Assembly: GCA_030710605.1 (NCBI GenBank)
Contig: CP092872.1
Coordinates: 12,352,508 to 12,416,507, forward strand
DNA from: Cordylochernes scorpioides
Taxonomy: Eukaryota > Arthropoda > Arachnida > Pseudoscorpiones > Chernetidae
Direction: 5' to 3'
DNA: 64,000 nt
Shown here one piece after another: positions 1 through 10,776 of this stretch (its first letter is position 1; each line of letters starts with the position of its first letter). The position numbers and the translations under genes are program-made. Under the pieces are notes generated by a model. That model was not told the origin of the DNA. It saw nothing but the letters and a program-made list of their open reading frames with translations, and searched no databases.

Positions 1-84
1 AGTTCTTTTGTTGTTATGTGTCTCTGCGTCGTTTCATAACCACTGTCACTTTTATCCGTCCCTAGGTTTGTCAGTTCTACTATA

Positions 85-400
85 CACCAATGGACAAAAC
101 TTAAAGAAGTTGTACCTTTTAGCATGTATATCGGGGTTCAGACAATAACTCTGAAAGATACACTTATGGACAAAACTTAAGGAAGTTGTACTTTTTAGCA
201 TGTATATCGGGATTCAGACAATAACTCTGAAAAATACACTCATGGACAAAACTTAAGAAAGTTATATCTTTCAACATGTATATCGGGATTGAGACAATAA
301 TTCTGAAAGATATTACAGTGACTTTTATTGAAGACACACGAGAAAACCAAATGTGAACAAAATTGCCTCTGTCTACTTAAAAAACATGTACATACTAGAT
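85..400 (+). mobile_element. Truncated Tc1-like MITE with three 76-bp monomers
   Basis: After a TA dinucleotide the sequence CACCAATGGACAAAACTT begins three tandem monomers. These are followed by the element's unique inner segment (GTGACTTTTATTGAAGACAC, then AACAAAATTGCCTCTGTC). The far terminal inverted repeat is missing, so the element is truncated. The matching copy in the right arm (27060-27672) has seven monomers. There is no coding capacity. Confidence 0.7.
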
Positions 401-794
401 TGGTGTTCCTTTTTCATTTTATATTATTTGTCCCCAACTTTGAATATGATTTCTATAGAAAAATGCACATTTACTGCTCTAGTCTTTCATGGAAATTTCT
501 GAAAGTTTTCCAATTAAATTTTTCTCGAAGAAACTCCTTCATTGCTGTTTTTGCTGTTATCACGGTAGGGTTTTAAAAAAACGAAATGACATATTCAACA
601 CAAAAATCAGATTCCTCTTTTGTCAATCATTTTTCTATAGAGGCTCATATTTTACTCTCCACATCTTAACTTCATAACATTCTTTTTATCTCGTTTTCCA
701 ATTTTCTTGTTACAAATTTCTTTCCAGTGATTATCGGTCTAACACAACAGTTTTTGAAAACGTCATTAAAAAAACCTTTATTGTTTTGGTGTGG

Positions 795-1665
795 AACCTA
801 CCCATATATTCTCATGTCCAGCAATGGCCACAGAAAATTGACATGGACTCAGAACAGCAGCTACATATACCCAAGATAGAGAACGACTGCTGTGATAGAG
901 ATGTATGGAGACATCTGAGGCTCTTTATTGGACACGACAACAACATAAGAACATTGACATGGACTCAGAACATCAGCTTTACACTCCCTAGATAGAGACC
1001 ATTGCAACTTCTGTAATAGAGATGTACGGAGACATCTGAGGTTCTTCATTTGACACGACACCAATAGCATAAAATTGACATGGACCCAGAACAGCAGCTT
1101 TACACACCCAAAATATAGGACATTGCAACTGCTGTGATAGAGATGTACGGAGACATCTGAGGCTCTTTAATGAACAGCACAACAACAACAACAGAAAATT
1201 GACATGGACCCAGAACAGAAGCTTTACGCACCCAAGATAGAGAACGACTGCTGTGATAGAGATGCATGGAGACATCTGAGGCTCTTCATTGGACATGACA
1301 ACAACAACATAAAATTGACATGGACCCAGAACAGCAGCTTTACACACCCAAGATAGAGGACATTGCTGTAATAGAGATGTACGGAATCATCTTAGGCTCT
1401 TCATTGGACACGACAACAACAACAGAAAATTGACATGGACCCAGAGCAGCAGCTTTACACACCCAAGATAGAGGACATTGCTGTAATAGAGATGTACGGA
1501 ATCATCTTAGGCTCTTCATTGGACACGACAACAACAACAGAAAATTGACATGGACCCAGAACAGCAGCTTTTACACAATCAAGATAGAGGACATTGCGAT
1601 TTCTGTGATAGATTTGCACGCGCGGCGTAGACATTTGAGGTTCTATATTGAACAAGACAACAGCA
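795..1665 (+). repeat. Tandem repeat made from a LINE 3' end, about 7 units of 115-120 bp
   Basis: Each unit encodes in one frame a decayed form of the last codons of a non-LTR retrotransposon (D-PEQQLYTPKI-DIAAVIEMYGDI, then stop), followed by its 3' tail (GGACACGACAACAACAACAG). Intact single copies of this C-terminus are at 49976-50170 and 62350-62620. The first unit keeps the upstream zinc-knuckle remnant (CATATATTCTCATGTCCAGC). Units recur near 918, 1038, 1158, 1278, 1393, 1508 and 1636. The right arm has only about two units. Confidence 0.75.
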
Positions 1666-2099
1666 ATTAAAACAAAATTTATTTTATATTTTTTTAATAT
1701 ATATTTTAAAATTATTTATTAATATTTTGTTTATAATTTTCATTGTTTTTATATATCAAGGAGCTGTATGCTCTACACGCTTTAAAAATATCAGACCATA
1801 CAAATCTTGGCTTTGAATATGTTTTATCAAAATAGAGTTATTAGAAACTGGCGATAAAGGCTCGCGGGAACATCGGATATAAGGTTTTTAAAAGGTTCAA
1901 GCAAATCATCTTAAATCAAATAAAGAAGTGAGGTGACAGAGTGAGAGTGAGTTTGTGTGAAGCCAGTACTGTAACTCAGGTGGCACCAGGAGAGTACAGG
2001 GTGCGTGCAAGCCTGAAGTACGAATTGTTAGTACTTCTTTATGTGGGCCACTTCTGGCGTCGGAAATTGGTGGTGATCGACCGGGGTAAAATTAGCAGC

Positions 2100-2640
2100 G
2101 GTTGTTCCGCAGTCTTGTGCTGTATCTTCTGCTGTTTTATACTGTATTGTATTATACTGTATCCTACTCTACTGTATTCTACTGTACTGTATTTTGCTGT
2201 ACTGTATTCTACTGTACTGTATCTTCTACTGTTTTATACTGTATTGTATTATACTGTATCCTACTGTACTGTATTCTACTGTACTGTATCTTCTACTGTA
2301 ATGTTTTCTACTGCGCTCTATGCTACTGTACTGTATTATACTGCACTGTATTCTACTGCGATGTATGCTATTGCACTGTATCCTACTGCAATGTATGATA
2401 TTGCACTGTATCCTACTGCAGTGTATGATACTGTACTGTATTCTACTGCATTGTATGCCACTGTACTGTATATCACTGCGATGTATGCTATTGCACTGTA
2501 TCCTACTGCAATGTATGATACTGTACTGTATTCTACTGCATTGTATGCTATTGTACTGTATTCTACTGAATTGTATGCCACTGTACTGTATCCTACCGCA
2601 CTATATGCTACTATACTGTATCCGCGTAGGATAATTTGTG
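2100..2640 (+). repeat. 30-bp minisatellite built on CTGTA
   Basis: Repeats of CTGTACTGTATTCTACTGCA with variants show a clear 30-bp period in the distal half (2431, 2461, 2491). It stays open in several frames on both strands only because the unit length is a multiple of three and lacks stops. Tyr/Leu/Cys-rich translations here are not proteins. The reverse-complement counterpart is at 25270-25870 in the right arm, with a different internal arrangement. Confidence 0.85.
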
Positions 2641-2654
2641 TGAGATAGCATTCA

Positions 2655-3335
2655 AATTACTTTATCTATACTACCATATTTTTTCTTCCTCCGAATTGAA
2701 ATAATTCTACCGAGAGTTTCAGATTCCTTTACGTAAATGAATAAAAGCAGTATCACCACACAGTTCGCTGAGTTTGAACGAGGCCATTTAGAAGCGCTTC
2801 TTTCGCGATACTGGGATGAGACTGTTCCACTGTGCATTCTGTTGGCAGCTATGGTCATAGGAAGGTACCTTCTCAAGTTGAGACCCCCCCCGGAGGCTAT
2901 GCGGAACTCTTCGAAGATCAGGGGCACCTTCTTAAACTGAGCGTCGTCCCTGATGAAGAGTACGATGTCATCTGCATAGGCGACCACGCTGCCGCGTCTC
3001 AAGATCCTCTCAAGTCGGCGTAGCAGTGGTCCAACTCCGATACTGAAGAGCGCGGCGCTGAGACGGCAGCCCTGCCTCACCCCGTTGAGAAGGCCTTTGT
3101 GTAGACATCTCCGACCCGGATGACGGCGTTTGCTTCCCCGTAGAGGACAGTAATCCACCCTAGGAAGGTAGATGGTAGGCCCAGCTTCTCCAGCAGGGCG
3201 AACAGGTAGCTCCTGCTCAGGGTGTCGAAGGCCGACTTCAAGTCCAGAGAGATGATAGCCAGCGGCGTGTCATGTCTGGATGCCCCGGCGGCTTCGTCAG
3301 ACACTCGCGCAATGTTCCAGGAGGTAGATTGTCCC
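2655..3335 (-). pseudogene. LINE reverse transcriptase remnant
   Basis: On the minus strand one frame gives SLDLKSAFDTLSRSYLFALL (reverse-transcriptase motif A, catalytic Asp) and VLYGEANAVIRVGDV. After a frameshift near 3080-3090 it continues GVRQGCRLSAALFSIGVGPL (motif B) and VVAYADDIVLFIRDD (motif C with the YADD catalytic pair), then LNLRR. This is the palm of a non-LTR retrotransposon reverse transcriptase. No endonuclease or complete thumb is attached, so it is a dead fragment. The right-arm copy at 24545-25120 carries the same frameshift, so the lesion predates the arm duplication. Family level (R1/jockey-like) is uncertain. Confidence 0.85.
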
Positions 3336-3384
3336 GGAACGGCGTATAGAGAGAAATATTGAAACTATTTTATTACAATGCCCA

Positions 3385-3760
3385 TATATGTTCATCACTG
3401 ATGAGCCAAGCTATCCCAATACACCAATACCTCGCTTTGCGTCGTTTCGTTTTGCGTTTTGTTTTTCGAAGTTGCGTCGCTGCTTGATTTTTTACTGATT
3501 TTCACTGTGCGTCGTTAGATTTTCGAAGTTGCGTTGTTTTGGATTCCAGTCTTTAATTTTTTTTTTTTTTTTTGAAATTTTTTCCTAAAATATGGCAACA
3601 CCTTTTTTTTTATTGCGCCTTCACATATTTTCACTTTGCGTCTTTCAATTTGCGTCGTGTTTTTTTGGAACGTAACCCCGACGCAAAGCGAGGTATGGGT
3701 GTATATTTTTTTTCATCACAGTATGGACAGTAGAGGTTTGTATTATATATAAAAGAAACA
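3385..3760 (-). mobile_element. Palindromic-core element, split by a nested MITE
   Basis: CTCATCACTGATGAGCC-type core sequence lies at 3390-3412. The outer TCTACTGTCC/CTTACTG segment of the same family lies at 3715-3740 (seen as ATCACAGTATGGACAGTAGA). The two halves are separated by the Tigger-like MITE at 3422-3701. Related copies lie at 24180-24510, 28112-28170, 35255-35535, 41835-41980, 46250-46350, 51440-51560, 56400-56560, 61085-61160 and 61740-61830. Confidence 0.65.
3422..3701. mobile_element. Tigger/pogo-like MITE, 280 bp
   Basis: Terminal inverted repeats CACCAATACCTCGCTTTGCG and the reverse complement of CGCAAAGCGAGGTATGGGTG are flanked by TA on both sides (3420-3421, 3702-3703). 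The ends resemble the CAGGCATACCTCG termini of Tigger elements. The inside is low-complexity with GCGTCGT repeats and no transposase. It is inserted into the palindromic-core element and is present in both arms (24209-24482). Confidence 0.8.
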
Positions 3761-3794
3761 TTCGTGCGCAAATACTTTCATCATATATATATAA

Positions 3795-4062
3795 TATATA
3801 TATTAAAAATAAAGAAGGCATTTCCTGACCACGAGCACATGTGCTTTCTAGATGACAGAGCGCCATCTAGTGGAGCAAAAAAAAAAAACGTTTATTTAGC
3901 TTGCTCCGTGATATTTGGCCAACTCAATTTCTTGATAAATCAAGAAAAGCCATCTACGAACGCGTTTCGCGCTGTTAGCGCTCGTCAGCGTGGAGTAGGC
4001 TGTAACCACTGCGACCAAAAAGATTTTTGGTCCCAGAGGCTTCTTGAGAAATCAAGAAATAT
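3795..4062 (-). mobile_element. Hammerhead-bearing non-autonomous element, single unit
   Basis: This is homologous along its length to the tandem units at 38257-38820: GCACATGTGC, GCGCCATCTAGTGG, TTGATAAATCAAGAAAAG, the ribozyme, then the GGTCCCAGAGGCTTCTTGAG tail. There is no ORF. I infer a retrozyme or a decayed Penelope-type terminal repeat. The LTR element at 4074 inserted just beyond its end. The right-arm counterpart is at 23865-24130. Confidence 0.65.
3953..3994 (-). ncRNA. Type I hammerhead ribozyme motif
   Basis: Minus-strand order is stem I TCCACG, core CTGACGA, stem II GCGCT-AAC-AGCGC (5 bp), GAAA, minimal stem III A-C/G-T in the palindrome ACGCGT, U at the cleavage site, then stem I return CGTAGA. 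All invariant core bases are present. Stem I has one C-A mismatch against the ideal CGTGGA. Short stem III type I hammerheads are known from Penelope-like elements and metazoan retrozymes. Activity is an inference. Confidence 0.7.
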
Positions 4063-4073
4063 AAATATATACA

Positions 4074-4906
4074 TGTAATGAGAGATGTGAATTCTAGTAG
4101 CTTCTGTAGAGATCTGTCGACTAGAAATGTGATGTGGTGAGGTTGATGTCGACTACTGAAATAAGTTGAAGTTCTGGTAAGCCTTGTGTAGAGTTTTCCA
4201 GTACCTCTCTGCACCTTGGAAGACCTTTAAAAGTTCTCACAAAATACAGGCAGTCGTGGTCGAGGCAGAGTGGAAAAGCTTGGGGATATCCATACACAAA
4301 AAACGAAGACACAGTTGCACTAAGAAAGTTCCGTTAACAGATAAAAGCTGAGCTAGAAGCGCAAGATGGAGATAGACGAGTTCTTCCTAACTACATGTTG
4401 GATGAGATCGACATAACATACGACCGACGCGGCTTGCACTAAGGGTGAACTAAACTAAACTGTACTGAACTGACTGAACTGAGCTGTCAAGTCCCTGTAA
4501 AAGTGATGAATTTATAGTTTAAAAGACGGGGGGGGGACCTTATGTGACAGGGGCGTTTTAGAAAGGGCGCCTTTACCTGTCCAGGTGTGAGAGGGGTCTC
4601 TGCATTCCACCACATGTGACAGTGTGGGTGGCCTGTCGTGGGAACTGTGAATCTACCTGATTTATGACTTCCCTCTTTAGACTTTGTTGTTTTTGGAATA
4701 CTATGCTCGATCTCTGCTTTAGCTCAACTTTTAAATCTATTACAGATTTTATTTATTTATCCACTTTGTACAAATTACATTACATAGGGTGATGTAAAGA
4801 CACAGATTAATCATGCGCATAATTATTTATAGATGTGTCTATATACAACATGACAATCTTATTACAAGTTATATAGACAGTATGGGGTTGTTGGTTTAAA
4901 TTACCA
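4074..4906 (-). repeat. LTR, left copy (3' LTR if the element is minus-oriented)
   Basis: It starts TGTAATGAGAG and ends TTTAAATTACCA. By eye it differs from the right copy by about four substitutions and a few short indels over about 835 bp (for example GAATTTATAG here against GTATTTATAG on the right). This indicates a young insertion. The 63-residue frame on the minus strand in both LTRs starts at GTG and is not treated as a gene. Confidence 0.88.
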
Positions 4907-5173
4907 TAGATGGGCCCCGGGAGTGAAAGGGTTTATCCGGGTTTAGGCGGGTAAAGCCTCTCTAACACAGGTAAGTAATTAAAATTTCTTTTAATTAATT
5001 TAAACTGTGAGGGTTAAAAAGGCTATAACAAGATGATATTTGTTGGATATATAAAAGTGAAATAAAAATGACATTTTGTTTGATTAACAAAAAAGATGAT
5101 TAAAATAAAATGATGACATAAAAATTCACATTCTAAGAGAATATTGGTGGGCGTTGGACAGGGTTAGTAGTTA

Positions 5174-5516
5174 AAGAATAAGCAATTGTGAGATTTACAC
5201 ATGCAATCAAATACTTAGGTCCAGGTGCAAAGCGAGGATATGGACTTGAGCGTCTTCCTAGGCAATGTTTCACCTGTGATCCTGTATAGGGTAACAGTGC
5301 TTTGTCACAATTGTAGTGTTATTGGGTTGAAAAGTTGTTGAAGAATATGTAATTGTTAGAAGTGCCCATGTAGACCAAATACTCAGATCCAGGTGCAAAG
5401 CGAGGATATAGACTTGAGCTGTCTTCCTTGGCAATGTTTCACTTGCGATCCTATATAAGGGTTACAGTGTTTTGTCACAATTTTAGGATTATTGGGTTAA
5501 AAGTTGTTGAAGAAAA
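5174..5516 (+). repeat. Internal tandem duplication, two units of about 165-175 bp
   Basis: Both units contain CCAGGTGCAAAGCGAGGATA, a GACTTGAGC...GTCTTCC stretch, GGCAATGTTTCAC, TTTGTCACAATT and ATTGGGTT. The copies are diverged, so the duplication is older than the LTR insertion event. It lies inside the LTR element and has no coding signal. Confidence 0.75.
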
Positions 5517-8235
5517 GTTGCTTATTAATATGATTGAGAAAGGAGTGAAATAGAGCCATGCGATAAGTAGAATTGTAGCGACAGGAGGTGATCTGACTTG
5601 ACTCGAAATCAAAGGTTGAATGTGGTCCGCTAGAGCTGAAAAAAAAAGTTGAAAGTTGAAAAAAGTGAACACTTTGTGTATGCGTTGGTGATTTGCTCTG
5701 CGGATGAAATGAAATAAACTCTTGAAGCTTGTTCAGACCAGAAGTTTGGATTTGTAAGTCTGGGGAACTGTGTTCAAGGCGTTTGTTGAATTACGAAATC
5801 AAAAAATAAATTGTCAAGCAGTGCTGTCGTTTTTCTACATTGATGTGACGCAATGACTGAAAAGATAGTGATGAAAAATATAGGGGATTGGTTAAAGAAT
5901 ATGATTGTTGAAAACGATTGTTGTAGATGCCCGATAGTGGATGATAAACATTGTCAGATAATAAAGGTATTTAAACAAATATAAAATATAGTGAATAGAA
6001 ATATAGAAATATGATTGCGGGTACAAAAAGTGTAAGTGGACAAAATTAAACCTGTAATATATAAAATATATAATAAATAATAAAATAAAAATAATTTTTG
6101 AAACAATTAGATGTTTTACAATACTAAAATAATATCATGAAAAATAAAAGTAAACTTGATTAAAGGTTTTTTTTTTTTTTTTAAATGTTGGATTAAAAAA
6201 TTTGTTTATATAATTGAAAGGTAAGAATAAGAATAATTATTCAAGATTTTATACTAAATTTATAATATAATTGAAGGTTATTAATGATTGGATAAATTTT
6301 AAGTAGTGTAAAATTGAACAAAAATTGTCTCTTTTGACGAAAAGTTACAGTTGTGGTGTGTGACTAGATTATATCCCTTTGGTAACATCGGTGTTTCTAT
6401 GACTCTGAAACTGGGAATATGTGAAATGATCTTTGTCCTCAATGCTGGTATGTAGAGAATGATTTCTCTTTCGCGTTAAAAAGTCTATATAAGACTTAAC
6501 CAAATTGTTTTAATTGGTGTTATCAATTAACATGTAAAATGTTTGAAGTATGTTGTGTTGTGATATCTCGTTGGTGAGATTTGTGAGATTCTCGAGGAAA
6601 TCTAAATGAGTAGTGTGACACATGTGTTCAAAATGGCGTCATGAAGCTAGCGGTCAAGAAGATCTGCCTTGAGGGGGAAGAGAGGGCATGTCCAAAGATA
6701 TTCTCAAAAGATAGTAGTGACCAAGGGAGTGGCGTCAAAAAGGGCGTCCACTTCCTTTTTTTTTTTTACGGAAATTCTATTTTTGGGGTGGTCACACGTG
6801 CGGGGGTGTTTATTTTCTGTCTTACTTGAAACTGACTTTCTCCTTTTGTTGAGTTGGCAATTTACTGTTATAATTGAAAGATATGATTTTCTCGGTGTTC
6901 GTAGTTGTTGTGTTTCGAAGTTAGTTTAGAAAAAATGTTATTCAGTGTTGTCAAGTTTAGATGTGTGGTGAAAGTTCGACTTTCAACGTGGACACGTTTT
7001 GGGATGAATTGTGGTGTCACAGGCGTGGTGAAGGCGTCTTTGGCCTGAAATGTGAAAAAGTTTTGTGGTGTCGCACTGTGACACGAAGTGAGAAATGTGA
7101 ATATAAAGGTGTCAAGTGAAGTCTTAGTTTGGTACACATCTAACCTGTTTCACCATGAATAACAAATTTAATAAAGTCATGGGTGGTTGTTGTATGAAAC
7201 ACATCGAGAGAATATTTGACTGTTAGTGGATGTGGCACGCTTAATGTGAAATTATTTTATTGTGGTGACGATATAGAGCTAAGTGGAGCTCGAAATTGGA
7301 TTTGTGTGTTGAGTCGCGCACTAATAATTGTTGCCAATTTGAGATAGTGATGCGAGGGTGTTGTAAGGTTTTTTGAAAGAAATGTGTTGATGACCAATCA
7401 TGCATGTAAAAAGGAAAAGACGAGGGAGTGTATTTATCCTCGAATATTAACGATTGTAATCGTTTTGGAAGGCTGTGACTTAAATTAGCTACTGGCGGTG
7501 AAGTGGAGTGAATCTTTATTCCTAACTTGTTTTGGGAAAGATAGTTGTTTTCCCTAGTGGTGTTTTTGAAGATATTGTATCTTCCGATTTTTGCAATTAA
7601 AAAAAATGCGTTTCACCTATGTTAATTTATATTTAAAATTTGAATATACTTTTTAAATTGTTGATTATGGTAGTTAAAATGATTCTTGTAAAAGGGCAAT
7701 GTAGTGAGAGTTACAAATAATTTGAATTGGGCGCTTACTTAAAATGGTGAACATTACCAAATTTTAAGAATTGATAAAGATATTGGTCTTTTGATATAAA
7801 GATAACTAATAAGTAAAACAAAAATAAGTTGAGAATTATGATGAATGAGATTTTTTTAAAAATAATAATAATGAATTTTTTTTTTCAAGTCGTAGCTTTG
7901 GATAATGCCATTTTAGGTAAATTTAGGAAAGGCATGTAAGATTAGTAAATTAGTAAAAATGCGTGATGGGCGAATTTTTTTTTTTTAAGTAAAATTGAGA
8001 GTAATAACTTGAAATTTATAATCTGATTAAAAATTAAAGTAAATTTGATCAATGAAAATGTGAAAGTTTTAAAAATTGAATTAAAAAATGGTATAAAAAA
8101 GGTAAAAATTGATTTTAAAATGCTTAAAGTGAAAATTTAAATACAAAATTAATAGGGCATCAAGTTTTGAACTTGAGGATAAAGTTAAGGTAGGTTTTTT
8201 TTTTTTAAACTTACAATTTTGAAGATAGTTCAGTC

Positions 8236-8613
8236 AGGAAACTTGGTCTTGGCTTGTATTCCTGCTGACGTTGAAGACGCTCCATGTAGAGCTTGTAGAC
8301 GCTTGTAGCTTCTGTGAAGTTGATTGTGGCTTGTTGCCTTGAGCATTGTCTCGACGATGTCAGGTCGAAGGTGTAGAACTTGTCACAGGGTTTGGGTACA
8401 TTTGGGTTTAGGCGCGGTCAGCTTACTTGTTCCCGGCGTTGGCGATCGGTTAGCGGGTATGCGGAAGTCCGTTGGGGCGGCGTTTCTTCCGTAAATACCT
8501 CTTTTTGGGGAAGAGATGGCTTTGTCGTTTCGTTGGAATGGTCGGTTTGTTCCTCCATCTTTGCACTTTCTCGCTTCTATCTGAACAGTCTTCTTACCTC
8601 TTCGTTGTGTCAT
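8236..8613 (-). pseudogene. gag-like leader ORF of the LTR element, one in-frame stop
   Basis: An ATG lies about 30 bases inside the right LTR in minus orientation. The frame reads MTQRRGKKTVQIEARK...FRIPANRSPTPGTSKLTAPK to a TGA at about 8383-8385. It then continues open (LRPDIVETMLKATSHNQL...LQALHGASSTSAGIQAK) to a second stop near 8236, about 125 codons in all. The region is more GC-rich than the rest of the interior. Position and basic, disordered composition suit the start of a gag protein, but there is no recognisable capsid or CCHC motif. Homology is not established. Confidence 0.35.
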
Positions 8614-8641
8614 CCTTCGTTTTGGTCATCCTGTCGACTCA

Positions 8642-9481
8642 TGTAATGATATGAGAGATGTGAATTCCAGTAGCTTTTGTAGAGATCTGTCGACTAGAAA
8701 TGTGATGTGGTGAGGTTGATGTCGACTACTGAAATAAGTTGAAGTTCTGGTAAGCCTTGTGTAGAGTTTTCCAGTACCTCTCTGCACCTTGGAAGACCTT
8801 TAAAAGTTCTCACAAAATACAGGCAGTCGTGGTCGAGGCAGAGTGGAAAAGCTTGGGGATATCCATACACAAAAAACGAAGACACAGTTGCACTAAGAAA
8901 GTTCCGTTAACAGATAAAAGCTGAGCTAGAAGCGCAAGATGGAGATAGACGAGTTCTTCCTAACTACATGTTGGATGAGATCGACATAACATACGACCGA
9001 CGCGGCTTGCACTAAGGGTGAACTAAACTAAACTGTACTGAACTGACTGAACTGAGCTGTCAAGTCCCTGTAAAAGTGATGTATTTATAGTTTAAAAGAC
9101 GGGGGGGGGACCTTATGTGACAGGGGCGTTTTAGAAAGGGCGCCTTTACCTGTCCAGGTGTGAGAGGGGTCTCTGCATTCCACCACATGTGACAGTGTGG
9201 GTGGCCTGTCGTGGGAACTGTGAATCTACCTGATTTATGACTTCCCTCTTTAGACTTTGTTGTTCTTGGAATACTATGCTCGATCTCTGCTTTAGCTCAA
9301 CTTTTAAATCTATTACAGATTTTATTTATTTATCCACTTTGTACAAATTACATTACATAGGGTGATGTAAAGACACAGATTAATCATGCGCATAATTATT
9401 TATAGATGTGTCTCTATATACAACATGACAATCTTATTACAAGTTATATAGACAGTATGGGGTTGTTGGTTTAAATTACCA
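8642..9481 (-). repeat. LTR, right copy (5' LTR if the element is minus-oriented)
   Basis: TG at 8642-8643 and CA at 9480-9481 match the left LTR. It has a 3-base addition near its left end (TGTAATGATATGAGAG). The target duplication TATACA follows at 9482-9487. If transcription starts at the TCAGT at 9051-9055, U3 is 9481-9056 and R-U5 is 9055-8642. Confidence 0.88.
9051..9089 (-). promoter_or_regulatory. Predicted LTR core promoter (TATA box plus TCAGT initiator)
   Basis: On the minus strand TATAAATA (9089-9082) is followed 34 bases downstream by TCAGT (9055-9051), the arthropod initiator consensus, at the expected spacing. The left LTR has TATAAATT at the same place, one base worse. This is the main argument for minus-strand orientation of the element. 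Confidence 0.5.
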
Positions 9482-9544
9482 TATACATATAGATGTCGTG
9501 TTTTTGCTCTGCGTTAATATATGAAATTATATAAGGTTAAATAA

Positions 9545-9730
9545 AAATGGATAAATATTGCCACGTGGAAAATTAAGGAATACAAACTTCAGGATGACAC
9601 AGCAATTTATTCAAGACAAGAACAAACTATGAATGATAAACAAAAGATAAGCAATGAGGGAAGTTTACAGAGTAGCAAAGTATAAACATAAAAAATGATA
9701 TTCTTATAATAAAATAAGATCTGTAACGAC
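9545..9730 (+). repeat. Dispersed repeat family (four copies in window)
   Basis: It shares CCACGTGGAAAATTA, CAAACTTCAGGATGA, CAGCAATTTATT, GAACAAACTATGAATGATAA and GGGAAGTTTACAGAGTAGCA with 15430-15565 (inverted), 20725-20885 (direct) and 23630-23765 (inverted, right arm). No ORF or clear termini are seen. It may be part of an LTR or MITE. Confidence 0.7.
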
Positions 9731-10387
9731 GTTTTTTTACTGAATAAAGATCGAATTTGATGTGTTAATAAGATAATAAATTCTTTGCTACAATATTAAT
9801 GAGAATAATCCAAATTTTTATAAATTGTACTTAATTAAGAAATTAAGAGAGTTGAAAATATCCATGGATAAGTTTCTTTTGAAGGGTTTTAATTCACAAA
9901 TCTCTCAACTTTTGGATACGAAAGTCCTTCAACAGGAGGAGACGTGATACAAAAACAACATACGAAATTTCTAACTAGTTCTGTTTGTTAAATAATCCCA
10001 CTTGGAAGCTGATCTGTTGTCGAGAGTTGTCATCCCCAAGTGTCACCAATGTCATTCAGACAGATGTTTTTATTTGGCTTTTTTCAGACATTTTAAACTG
10101 AATTCCACAGAGACAATAAAAAACCTTAATACAGCTACTCTCCTTGGAACACAGTCCACAAAACAAACAAAAAGTTTGGATCACCTCCAAAATTTCTTTT
10201 ATCTCCATATAATATTTTTTATGTGTAAATATGTTCTGGCGTGTGTATTGTGCACATCACACTTAGAATGGTATTTATGTAGGAAGTTTTGTGGATGTTT
10301 TTACAAAGATTTTCAAACATCGTCCATTTCAAATACGAATGTCATTTCTGATTTCAACAAATGATATTAAACGCTTCCTTGCAATCA

Positions 10388-10776
10388 TGCCCCTTTAACG
10401 GCCACGCCTCTTTAACGGCCACTTTTAACGTTCACGCCTCTTTAGCGACCACTTTCAACGGTCACGCCTCTTTAAAGATCACGCCTATTTAAAGGCCACG
10501 CCTTTTTAGCGAACACGCCTCTTTAGCGACCACATCTATTTAACAGCTATGCCTCTTTAGCGACCACACCTATTTAACAGCCACGTCTTTTAATGATGAT
10601 CTTATAACAACCACGCTTCTTTAACGGCCATGCTTCTTAATCGGCTACGTCTCTTAACAGCTACTCTTTTTTAACAACATCGCTTTTTTAACGACCACCT
10701 TTTAACCTCTACGCCTCTTTAACGACTATGTCACTTTTACGATCACGCTTTTTTTTAACAACCAGGCTTCTTTCAC
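10388..10776 (+). repeat. Degenerate minisatellite of about 19 bp
   Basis: Units of the type CACGCCTCTTTAACGGC are repeated with much variation up to the assembly gap. The right-arm counterpart (22546-22935, reverse complement AAAGAGGCGTGGTCGTT) continues past the point where the gap begins, so the gap falls at the array edge. Confidence 0.85.

Larger units (their letters stand above)
1..4073. repeat. Large inverted repeat, left arm, outer part
   Basis: Base 1 pairs with base 27756 in reverse complement, and the match runs inward to about 4073/23844. Shared contents in order are a Tc1-like MITE, unique AT-rich DNA (about 400-790), a LINE-tail tandem array, a 30-bp minisatellite, a LINE reverse-transcriptase remnant, a nested Tigger-like MITE and a hammerhead-bearing element. 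The arms differ by scattered substitutions and by tandem-repeat copy number, so they are diverged copies rather than one sequence assembled twice. The arm extends left of the window. Confidence 0.9.
4074..9481 (-). mobile_element. Non-autonomous LTR retrotransposon (LARD-like), recent insertion
   Basis: Two direct repeats (4074-4906 and 8642-9481), nearly identical and bounded by TG...CA, enclose 3.7 kb of AT-rich DNA without protease, reverse transcriptase or integrase. The hexamer TATACA flanks both outer ends (4068-4073 and 9482-9487). The uninterrupted target is preserved in the right arm at 23839-23844. Minus orientation is favoured by a TATA box plus TCAGT initiator in the LTR and by a gag-like frame just inside the right LTR. 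On the plus strand TGGGCCCCGG at 4911 could mimic a primer-binding site, and no clear polypurine tract is visible either way. Apart from the gag-like frame the interior has no supported gene. Confidence 0.88.
9482..10776. repeat. Large inverted repeat, left arm, inner part
   Basis: It resumes the arm directly after the LTR insertion and pairs with 23844 down to 22546. It includes a dispersed repeat (9545-9730), AT-rich DNA, and a 120-codon frame at 10002-10364 conserved in both arms. That frame starts at TTG and has no ATG, so it is not called as a gene. The arm is cut by the assembly gap. Confidence 0.88.

Noticed and set aside
1941-2648. 235-codon frame rich in Tyr, Leu and Cys
   Set aside because: It lies over the CTGTA minisatellite, and the right arm has a rearranged version of the same repeat.
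4911-4927. TGGGCCCCGGGAGTG next to the left LTR as primer-binding site for plus-strand orientation
   Set aside because: Plausible by position, but the TATA/TCAGT pair and the gag-like frame favour minus orientation. I could not match the sequence to a tRNA 3' end with confidence.
8694-8885. 63-residue minus frame present identically in both LTRs (also 4121-4312)
   Set aside because: It starts at GTG, and its identity only reflects LTR-LTR identity. It lies in the predicted R-U5 region.
10002-10364. 120-codon frame conserved in both arms (partner 22923-23321, minus)
   Set aside because: It starts at TTG with no ATG, has no recognisable domain, and its conservation is explained by the arm duplication.
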